Assembly: GCA_016764135.1 (NCBI GenBank) | Contig: JAESSL010000335.1 | Coordinates: 1 to 13,651, forward strand | Reading direction: 5' to 3' | Source of the DNA: Alphaproteobacteria bacterium | GTDB lineage: Bacteria; Pseudomonadota; Alphaproteobacteria; UBA8366; GCA-2717185 | Length of the DNA: 13,651 nucleotides | Shown: positions 8,052 through 13,651 of the stretch, in pieces | Layout: each line of letters opens with the position of its first letter | How positions within the stretch are numbered: position 1 is the stretch's first letter | Made by a program: the position numbers and the translations under genes | The notes under the pieces: model-generated | What the model saw: only the letters and a program-made list of their open reading frames with translations | Told to the model about the DNA's origin: nothing | The model's database searches: none

Positions 8052-8080
8052 TTATTGTAATGCGACTAATTATTATTATC
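8052..8080 (+). promoter_or_regulatory. Third, degenerate Fur-like box and promoter of the exbB/exbD group
   Basis: TGCGACTAATTATTA (8061-8075) matches 12 of 15 positions of the core in the receptor operator. TTATTG (8052-8057) and TATTAT (8074-8079) with a 16-base spacer may be the promoter. It is the only candidate regulatory site between the AraC stop and the secreted-protein gene, and would bring exbB/exbD under the same iron control. Confidence 0.45.
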
Positions 8081-8136
8081 CTTAACGCCGTCGGCCGTCA
8101 GGTAAATGGCTTTCGACTGAGGCACAGAGGTTGACT

Positions 8137-8586
8137 ATGTATCGATTAGCCCTTGCGCTCCTTGTGATGTCCGCATTTGCGGCGCCCGCACGCGCGGCGA
8201 CGCCCCTGAATCCACCTAAGAATTTGGGGGCGGTTTCGGGAGTGGTCTCAGTAGAGCTCAACAAAATGGAGCAAAAAGGCCAAAACTGTCGCGCTTATTT
8301 GGTTCTAAAAAATAAATCCAGCGTCGCGCTCCGGTCCTTAAAACTCGATCTGGTGATGTTTGATGCGCAAGGCGTTGTCGCGCGCCGGCTGGCGATAGAG
8401 GCCGCCCCGCTAAATGTCGGTAAAACCAGCCTTCGCGTGTTCGATATTCCAAAGCAGTCCTGCGATAAAATCAGTCGCATCCTCTTGAATGATATTATGG
8501 AATGTCGAGGACCCATAGAGGCCCGCACAGACTGTCTCGACCTTGTAAAAACATCGTCGCGCACAAATACGCCCTTTATCAAATAG
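8137..8586 (+). CDS. Secreted four-cysteine protein of unknown function
   Basis: A 149-residue protein that I cannot assign to a named family. It has a clear Sec signal peptide (MYRLALALLVMSAFAAPARA, cleavage probably after residue 20). The mature part of about 129 residues is predicted periplasmic, with beta-strand-like stretches such as CRAYLVLKN, SLKLDLVMFD and TSLRVFDI. This alternation fits a small beta-sandwich, though that is a guess. Four cysteines (51, 109, 123, 133) could form two disulfides. ATG 8137 is chosen because AGAGG lies 6 bases upstream; an in-frame TTG at 8131 is less likely. It precedes exbB by 28 bases in the same direction and probably shares its transcript. Small exported proteins next to exbB/exbD in alphaproteobacterial iron loci are familiar to me as unnamed 'signal sequence' proteins, so a role in the TonB motor or in ligand capture is possible. 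Confidence 0.85.
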   Translation: MYRLALALLVMSAFAAPARAATPLNPPKNLGAVSGVVSVELNKMEQKGQNCRAYLVLKNKSSVALRSLKLDLVMFDAQGVVARRLAIEAAPLNVGKTSLRVFDIPKQSCDKISRILLNDIMECRGPIEARTDCLDLVKTSSRTNTPFIK

Positions 8587-8614
8587 CCCTTTAAATTAGC
8601 AGAAGCAGAGTCAG

Positions 8615-9376
8615 ATGAACGCAACCGAAACCCCGCTGACGGCGCCAAACAGCGCTCTGAGCGGCATCTATAACGCCATTGCGGAATTGTTGAGCGCGGG
8701 CGGACCTGTCGTTGCAATATTACTCGTATTGTCTGTCGTCGCGCTGGCTATCATTTTCGTAAAAACCTGGCAGTTTAATCGGGCCCGCCTCGGAGACCGC
8801 AAAACTGCGCGCGCGGCGCTCACCCTCCACAAATCGGGACAAACGAGTGAAGCGTTAAAGATACTGGACAGCGCCACCAATCCCGTCGCCTGGTTGCTTG
8901 GCATGGCGATCAGAGGCCAAAAACGCGGTGTCCCTGATGCAATTTTGAGAGAAGAATTATCGCGGTGCGGCGGTGATGTTCTTGAAACATTGCGAGGCTT
9001 GCTCCGACCGCTGGAGGTCATCGCCACCCTGGCGCCGCTGTTAGGCTTGTTTGGAACAGTCCTGGGAATGATCGAATCTTTTCGACGCCTGTCGGAAGCA
9101 GGCAACCGGGTGGACCCCGCCATTCTATCGGGCGGTATTGGCGAGGCGCTCTTGACGACCGCCGTCGGTCTTGCTGTCGCAATCCCTGCCGTGGCCGCGC
9201 TGAACTGGCTGGAACGTCGAGTGGACCGCACAGCGTTTGAACTCGACAGCGTCGTCACACAAATATTCACCGAAGATTTGTCGAAAGAATACGAAGCGCA
9301 ATCCGCACATCAACGGAAAGAATGGAACCATGGCCTTGCGCAACTTGGCGGCGCTGCCGCTATTCCCGGCGAATAA
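8615..9376 (+). CDS. exbB: TonB-system motor protein ExbB (MotA/TolQ/ExbB family)
   Basis: ExbB forms the pentameric inner-membrane proton channel around the ExbD dimer and drives TonB. The 253-residue protein shows the three membrane segments of the family: about 30-50 (PVVAILLVLSVVALAIIFV), 136-158 and 172-197. The proton-channel domain is well conserved, with LEVIATLAPLLGLFGTVLGM (133-152) and GGIGEALLTTAVGLAVAIPA (173-192), including the Thr residues of the pore. The N-terminal periplasmic tail is short, unlike the long leader of some ExbB proteins. The C-terminal tail, from about residue 236, is encoded in the overlap with exbD1 (9330-9376, 47 bases in another frame), which suggests coupled translation and matched amounts. 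The ribosome binding site before ATG 8615 is weak. TolQ is a less likely alternative because tolA/tolB/pal are absent and the setting is iron uptake. Confidence 0.94.
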   Translation: MNATETPLTAPNSALSGIYNAIAELLSAGGPVVAILLVLSVVALAIIFVKTWQFNRARLGDRKTARAALTLHKSGQTSEALKILDSATNPVAWLLGMAIRGQKRGVPDAILREELSRCGGDVLETLRGLLRPLEVIATLAPLLGLFGTVLGMIESFRRLSEAGNRVDPAILSGGIGEALLTTAVGLAVAIPAVAALNWLERRVDRTAFELDSVVTQIFTEDLSKEYEAQSAHQRKEWNHGLAQLGGAAAIPGE

Positions 9377-9749
9377 GGCGAAACGACGACGTTCGCCCAT
9401 TAGCCTGACGCCCCTGATCGACGTTGTTTTCATCCTCTTGATCTTCTTTATGCTGGCGTCCAACGTCACCGACTGGCGCGCAATATCACTTAACGCGCCC
9501 GGCGAAGGCGCCGCCAGCGCCGCAATTGAAGGCGCGCTTCTTGTCGAGGTGCGGCCCAAGGAAATACGGCTGTCCGGTAAGCCCATCACCTTGATCAACC
9601 TCTCCGCCACGATTGCCGCCGCTGTCCGCAAAAAGCCGACGCAACGCGTCATGGTTAAAACAGCGACCGGCGTAATTCTGCAACGAGCAATTGTGGTCCT
9701 CGACGCCTTATCCGCCGCAGGCGCGCGCAACCTGTCGTTACATCAATAA
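9330..9749 (+). CDS. exbD: ExbD/TolR-family protein 1, with the proton-handling Asp
   Basis: A 139-residue single-span inner-membrane protein of the ExbB-ExbD motor. A basic N-terminus (NKAKRRR, 15-21) precedes the signature SPISLTPLIDVVFILLIFFML (22-42). Asp31 occupies the place of the protonatable Asp25 of E. coli ExbD. The periplasmic domain (about 50-139) has the usual pattern with LLVEVRPKEIRLSGKPI and a C-terminal DALSAAGARNLSLH helix-strand. The start is set at ATG 9330 because an upstream in-frame extension to 9237 lies fully inside exbB and is not ExbD-like. It overlaps exbB by 47 bases and is followed after 19 bases by a second, divergent exbD. Confidence 0.94.
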   Translation: MALRNLAALPLFPANKAKRRRSPISLTPLIDVVFILLIFFMLASNVTDWRAISLNAPGEGAASAAIEGALLVEVRPKEIRLSGKPITLINLSATIAAAVRKKPTQRVMVKTATGVILQRAIVVLDALSAAGARNLSLHQ

Positions 9750-9768
9750 AGCCCACGTAAAGACAGCC

Positions 9769-10179
9769 ATGCACTTCCAGCGTCCAAAATCAAAAAACGA
9801 CGAAGACCGAATTCTACCGCTCATCAACGTTGTCTTTTTATTACTTATCTTTTTTATGATCACTGGAAAACTGACGCCGCCAGAACCCTTCGACATCGAC
9901 CCGGCGCAATCCGCCAGCGAGCAACCCACCGAACCAGCGGACCAAATAATTTTAATCGACGCCAGCGGAAAAATTGCGCTCAATGGCGAGATTCTTGACG
10001 AAACAGCATTCAAAGCCGCCATCGCAACACTATTCTCGTCAAAGGGTAGCGCCTCTCAGCCAATACGCCTCAAGGCAGACGGCCAAACCCAAGCAAAATA
10101 TGTCGTCGAAGTCATGGAATGGCTCCGCGCCGCTGGCGCAACGAAGCTCTTGTTGCTAACGGTCCCAACCCGACTTTAA
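9769..10179 (+). CDS. ExbD/TolR-family protein 2, Asp replaced by Asn
   Basis: A 136-residue paralogue of the preceding ExbD. The membrane signature is RILPLINVVFLLLIFFMITG (14-33), with Asn20 exactly where ExbD1 has Asp31 and E. coli has Asp25. In E. coli the equivalent D25N change abolishes function, so this subunit should not carry protons. The periplasmic domain follows the family pattern: PADQIILIDASGKIALNGEIL, then RLKADGQTQAKYVVEVMEWLRAAGATKLLLLT, which matches the ExbD fold well. Nothing suggests decay: the frame is intact, the length normal and the hydrophobic segment conserved. Since ExbD works as a dimer inside an ExbB pentamer, a mixed dimer with ExbD1 is the simplest reading. ATG 9769 starts at the first family-like residue; upstream in-frame codons to 9691 lie inside exbD1. 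No clear terminator is visible after the stop. Confidence 0.92.
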   Translation: MHFQRPKSKNDEDRILPLINVVFLLLIFFMITGKLTPPEPFDIDPAQSASEQPTEPADQIILIDASGKIALNGEILDETAFKAAIATLFSSKGSASQPIRLKADGQTQAKYVVEVMEWLRAAGATKLLLLTVPTRL

Positions 10180-10256
10180 AGCGGCGACATAGGAACGGAC
10201 CCAATTTTCACGGGCCCAATGCGCTGTCATCAAACATAGGAAGCTATTAGAGGCAT

Positions 10257-10332
<76 letters not shown>

Positions 10333-10702
10333 ATCTATTTGTAATTAGATGGTTTTCTCTATAATGATCACTGCGATTAATCTCTTTTTAGTCTCTATTT
10401 TTACTAATTCCCAAACCCTTTTGTGAAAGCGTGTGGGAATTACCACACGGACACATACACTTCAAGGCGCTTTCTTTTGCCCCGGGATAATAAAGGGACA
10501 AAAAGAGTTCAAATCAAAATTGTAATGTGGCCGTTAGAGCGAGACATCTGATTTGTGTGATTATAGTTTTTCTCGAAGGGCTTCGTGAGGCGTATTTCCA
10601 TCGAAGACCCCATGGGAGTCTAGCGAAGTTGTAGAAATTTTTCCACTCGCGCAATTTGCGATTATAAAGCCGACGTCACTTTTTTCAGAGGGAGACAAGC
10701 GT
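10333..10702. other. Gene-free stretch with overlapping inverted repeats
   Basis: No coding frame in these 370 bases looks real. The left part should hold the tRNA-Lys promoter (minus strand). At 10406-10448 two inverted repeats share bases: AATTCCCA (10406-10413) pairs with TGGGAATT (10434-10441), while GTGTGG (10431-10436) pairs with CCACAC (10443-10448). The two hairpins exclude each other. The stretch is A/T-rich compared with its surroundings. Confidence 0.5.
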
Positions 10703-11830
10703 TTGAGAGCCTTGGTTATTGGCGGCACCGGACCCACGGGGCCGCACATCATTCGCGGACTTATCGAACGCGGCTATGACGTCACGATGCTCAATCGGGG
10801 CAACCATGACAGCCCCGCCATTCCGGCACAGGTTGAACGATTGGTTGGCGATCCGCATTTTCCGGAAACCCTCGCCGAGATCCTGAGCGGTCGCAATTTT
10901 AATCTGGTCATCGCAACCTACGGCCGAATACGCCACGTCGCGGATGCCTTAGCCGACAAGACGGACCGCCTCATCACCGTCGGCGGCGCGCCCAGCTATC
11001 GCGACTACGCCAACCCACAGGCCCTGATACCGAAGGGTCCACCAATCCCGACACCAGAGAACGCGGCGCGTGTGGAATCCGAGGATGAGGCCCGCTTCGG
11101 TTATCTTATCCGCGCCACCGAAGACGCCCTCATGGAACATCATGAACAAGGCCAAATGAACGTGACCCATTTTCGATATCCATTGGTGTATGGGCCGGGT
11201 CAGGTGCGCACTATTTTTATCTAGTGGGCGATCCAGCGCTGTCTGGAGGGACGAAAATTTGCGCCTCTCGCCAATGGCGGAATGAACATCAATACACGCG
11301 GGTTCTCGGAGAATATGGCCCATGCGGTTCTGTTGGCGGTGGATCATCCTGATCGTTCCGCCGGGAAAATTTACAATTGTGGCGACGACCAGCAGTTTTC
11401 CATGGCGCAATGGATCGAGTTAATCGCCCTCGAAATGGATCACGCCCTGGAAATTGTCCCGATCCCCGACGCATATGCCTCTCCTGGGCGGGAGCTGACG
11501 CTGTTCGCTAGCGCCGATTATCATCGCGTACTGGATTTAAAAAACATATACGCCGACCTCGGTTATTGCGATCAGGTCCCTGCGGTGGACGCCGTACGTC
11601 GCACCGTTCAATGGCTGAAAGAAAACCCGGAACGCGACGAAGGCATGATTGACGCGATCCTCGCGCATTACCTGGTCGAGGATCAATTGCTCAATATATC
11701 CCGTCGCGCCGCCGATGAATGGCGGCCCTTAATCATCAGGAAGGCCAGTTCCAGCACTCCTACGCCCATCCACGCAAACCGAGCCTTAAACAAGATCATC
11801 GCAAGCGGTAGAGGTAAACGCCGAGTTTGA
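10703..11830 (+). pseudogene. NAD-dependent epimerase/dehydratase-like gene broken by an in-frame TAG
   Basis: The frame encodes an extended SDR-type protein. It starts MRALVIGGTGPTGPHIIRGL with the Gly-rich NAD(P)-binding motif GGTGPTG (7-13), then VTMLNRGNH after the second strand. RLITVGGAPSYRDYA and THFRYPLVYGPGQV are further family landmarks. Codon 174 (11222-11224) is TAG. The same frame continues without a break with WAIQRCLEGRKFAPLANGG, then the C-terminal half FSENMAHAVLLAVDHPDRSAGKIYNCGDD. That is how the family normally continues, so this is one gene of 376 codons with a nonsense codon. The classical YxxxK catalytic pair is not obvious (YLIRATE in its likely place), which also occurs in atypical members. 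The TTG start at 10703 has AGGGAG 8 bases upstream. The rest of the frame is undamaged, so the mutation is recent, a sequencing error, or suppressed. Substrate unknown. Confidence 0.8.
11222..11224 (+). other. In-frame amber codon
   Basis: A single TAG sits between ATC and TGG in an otherwise continuous epimerase frame. One base change (for example from CAG, AAG or TGG) explains it. A downstream ATG at 11282 has no good ribosome binding site, so separate expression of the second half is not supported. Confidence 0.8.
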
Positions 11831-12088
11831 CTCACAAAAGGCTTGGGCCTCGAACCGGCGTTTCAATACGACGAGCAAATATTGGGAAAGGCCAGCCAAT
11901 GCGGAGCGTTTCGGTTAGGCTTCCATTGTGAAACGGTATTTCGTTTTAGCTACTGAAAATATAGTTTTGCACAGCCAGGGCCCAAAGCGGGCTAGGAGGT
12001 CAAACTGTAATTCTCGGGAGGTTCAGCCGCTCTTGGGCGCTATTCTTATCTCCTCCACAATGCGAAATCAGAAGTGACCCTGTACCCG
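11831..12088. other. Intergenic gap between converging genes
   Basis: These 258 bases separate the epimerase frame (rightward) from the Cap5 gene (leftward). I see no gene, tRNA fragment, terminator with a T-tract or clear repeat. A Shine-Dalgarno-like AGGAGGT (about 11995) is not followed by a usable start codon. Confidence 0.5.
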
Positions 12089-13198
12089 TCATGAGATGGT
12101 TAAGCGAGGAGCGAACGATGCTCCTGCTGTCATTTGATCATAAATTAACAAGGGGAGGTCAGCCTTCGGCATACGCACTCTGCCAATCTCAACAGCGACA
12201 GAGACAGGGACCGCAGGGAAGACGTGCACCGTATGACCTTGACCATGCAATACTTTGATGTCGTTGTTGAGCGTGCGCAAGAGGCGTCGAAAGAAAACAA
12301 GGTCGTCTTCGTGGCGCATCACGTCATTGCCAGGGTTCTTCGCATTTATTGCCCAAATGGCCGTGTCAGTTCCAAGAACGGAATTAATTCGGTCGTCATT
12401 AATGGTGGCGCTGATTCCGAGCTTCAACGCAATATTCTTAGCGGTCGTGATAGGTCTCACTACCTCGAATTCAATGTGCCCCCGATCTTCAGCCCATCGC
12501 CATCCTGCTGGTTCACGACACAGCTGGTACACGTCTGCCGGCATGATATCGCCTAACAAAGCTCCAAGCTGAACAAGTAGAGGTATCGGGCCGAGAGCGA
12601 AGATAGACAGATGCGTTATCTCACCTGACGCTATGAGTTCGCCAACCGACTGTTGGAATTGCCGCTCTAGGTTTTTCGGCTCTGTAATCCAGAACATCTC
12701 ATCACCGTCAGTCAAAACGCTTCCTGAAATTTGAATGCCAGTGGATAAGTTCTGATACGGGAAGCGCTTTGGAAGCATGGCAACACGAACACGCGGGAAC
12801 GCAACGGGAGAGTCGTAGTTCCCGATCTTCGCGCCGTATCGCAGTACGTGTGACGCCCGATCTGGTGTAATGCCCGTGACAATAGCCACACGCTCCTCAT
12901 GCTCAGTTTTCATGTCCAGCAAGCGTTGCTCTGGATAGTTCGCCAATTCATCAACGTCGATGAGTTTGTGATGCTGGTGGCACATGAGCATGAGGTTGCT
13001 CGTTTTATCATCGAGTTGGGGAGAGCGAACCTCGTCGCCTCGCGGTCCGTTCGGCGTTCTAGCAACGATGTGGGCGACAAAGCCAAAGTTGGCGTTCTCG
13101 TTACCACTGATAAAATCGCCGATCAGGTTCGTATTACAGTAGTAGCAGCGGCCAGCGCCACGTGCCCACAGAACTGCTCTAGTTTTTGGAGAAACCAT
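12089..13198 (-). CDS. cap5: CBASS effector Cap5: HNH endonuclease fused to SAVED domain
   Basis: A 369-residue cytoplasmic effector. In CBASS defence, Cap5 proteins bind the cyclic nucleotide made by the partner CD-NTase through the SAVED domain, assemble, and degrade DNA with the HNH domain, killing or stalling the infected cell. The N-terminal HNH domain (about 1-105) has the zinc ligands CYYC (18-21) and CHQH (73-76), the likely catalytic His43 in AHIVART, Asn68 in SNLMLM, and His77. The C-terminal SAVED domain (about 130-369) shows HLSIFALGPIPLLVQLGALLG (196-216) and the very typical HTVHVFPAVPVSVAVEIGRV (322-341) with MPKADLPLLIYDQ (343-355). No key residue is missing. ATG 13198 lies 6 bases after the CD-NTase stop, so the two are co-transcribed. 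The ribosome binding site is weak (AAGAAAA). A 6-bp inverted repeat at 12107-12125 overlaps the last codons, without a T-tract. Confidence 0.92.
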   Translation of the reverse strand: MVSPKTRAVLWARGAGRCYYCNTNLIGDFISGNENANFGFVAHIVARTPNGPRGDEVRSPQLDDKTSNLMLMCHQHHKLIDVDELANYPEQRLLDMKTEHEERVAIVTGITPDRASHVLRYGAKIGNYDSPVAFPRVRVAMLPKRFPYQNLSTGIQISGSVLTDGDEMFWITEPKNLERQFQQSVGELIASGEITHLSIFALGPIPLLVQLGALLGDIMPADVYQLCREPAGWRWAEDRGHIEFEVVRPITTAKNIALKLGISATINDDRINSVLGTDTAIWAINAKNPGNDVMRHEDDLVFFRRLLRTLNNDIKVLHGQGHTVHVFPAVPVSVAVEIGRVRMPKADLPLLIYDQMTAGASFAPRLTIS

Positions 13199-13204
13199 AT
13201 TTTC

Positions 13205-13651
13205 TTACCGAATTGCGACAAAGAATCGTTCGCTCTGAGCGATGCAGGCCCCGGTGCGTTTGCTGATGATAAAAGCCTGAACCCAGTGGATACCCCTATA
13301 CTTCGTGGGCTCCCAGCGAATGCCCCGAGGCTTTGACGAATAGAAGTCGCCCCGTAATGCGTCGCTCGACCATGCTTGCCGGTCGGTATTCGTCACCTGC
13401 CACTTAACAACAAATTCCTTGGAGGTGTACGGCGGGCCAGTCGGAGTAAGTGCCTCGAACTTCAGCTCGATATTCGATTGAACAACCTCGCCGGAAGCCA
13501 CAGGTCCAATGGGGTTATTGCCGGTACGGTCGTTGTGGGCGGTCGCACGTATGACGACCGACTGCTTGTTCGTTATGGGCCAAGGCGCAGGCTTCATCCA
13601 CGGCACACGGACGATCACGCGCGAAAGAAAAGAGCTGCCGGAGTTCATCAG
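13205..13651 (-). CDS. CBASS CD-NTase, C-terminal AGS-C/SMODS sensor part (cut by the window edge)
   Basis: The right edge cuts this gene; the last 148 residues are visible and the frame is open to base 13651. An ATG at 13648 is only the first in-frame Met inside the window and is probably not the start. The visible part fits the adenylyl/guanylyl and SMODS C-terminal sensor domain: VPWMKPAPWPI (15-25 counted from that Met), VVIRATA (31-37), NIELKFEA (59-66), the hallmark VVKWQVTN (80-87) then ALRGDF (97-102), and EPTKYRGIHWVQAFIISK (113-130), then ACIAQSERFFVAIR at the end. This domain follows the nucleotidyltransferase core in many CD-NTases that make cyclic di- or trinucleotides. The catalytic core lies beyond the edge, so product and clade cannot be read. 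The Cap5 effector follows directly, which supports the assignment strongly. Confidence 0.85.
   Translation of the reverse strand: MMNSGSSFLSRVIVRVPWMKPAPWPITNKQSVVIRATAHNDRTGNNPIGPVASGEVVQSNIELKFEALTPTGPPYTSKEFVVKWQVTNTDRQAWSSDALRGDFYSSKPRGIRWEPTKYRGIHWVQAFIISKRTGACIAQSERFFVAIR

Noticed and set aside
11222..11224. TAG read as pyrrolysine or a programmed readthrough site
   Set aside because: Nothing in the window suggests a recoding system, and the family does not use one; mutation or error is simpler.
12107..12125. AGGAGC/GCTCCT inverted repeat as the Cap5 terminator
   Set aside because: It lies within the last codons and no T-rich tract follows on the minus strand.

Overview
The window looks like a chromosomal segment of an alphaproteobacterium of moderate GC content. 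This rests on gene style and on family resemblance of the TonB, ExbB/ExbD, DUF2218 and TonB-dependent receptor proteins; no marker gene fixes the taxon. Three blocks can be read.

(1) Positions 1-10179 hold a nearly complete TonB-dependent iron (siderophore or haem) uptake locus arranged around a control region at 6549-6972. Leftward (minus strand) run: TonB-dependent outer-membrane receptor, an intrinsic terminator hairpin, periplasmic substrate-binding protein, FecCD-type permease, FecE/FhuC-type ATPase, a DUF2218 protein and a tonB gene that runs off the left edge. Binding protein, permease and ATPase are coupled by 4-bp ATGA overlaps. Rightward (plus strand) run: a PchR-like AraC-family regulator, then a secreted four-cysteine protein of unknown function, exbB and two different exbD genes. 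A Fur-box-like element (core TGCGAATGATTATCA) lies upstream of the receptor, where it is the centre of a 41-bp imperfect palindrome. It recurs upstream of the AraC gene and, more degenerate, upstream of the exbB/exbD group, so the arms appear to form one iron-responsive regulon. ExbD1 keeps the transmembrane aspartate used for proton-driven work; ExbD2 has asparagine there, which suggests a mixed ExbD pair.

(2) Positions 10180-12088 hold a tRNA-Lys(CTT) on the minus strand, a 370-bp gene-free stretch with overlapping inverted repeats, and a gene for an NAD-dependent epimerase/dehydratase-like protein broken by one in-frame TAG at codon 174.

(3) Positions 12089-13651 (minus strand) hold the end of a CBASS anti-phage defence operon. 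The right edge cuts into a CD-NTase whose C-terminal AGS-C/SMODS sensor domain is visible. Six bases downstream is a Cap5-type effector with an N-terminal HNH nuclease and a C-terminal SAVED nucleotide-sensing domain. The rest of the cyclase, and any Cap2/Cap3 genes, lie outside the window.
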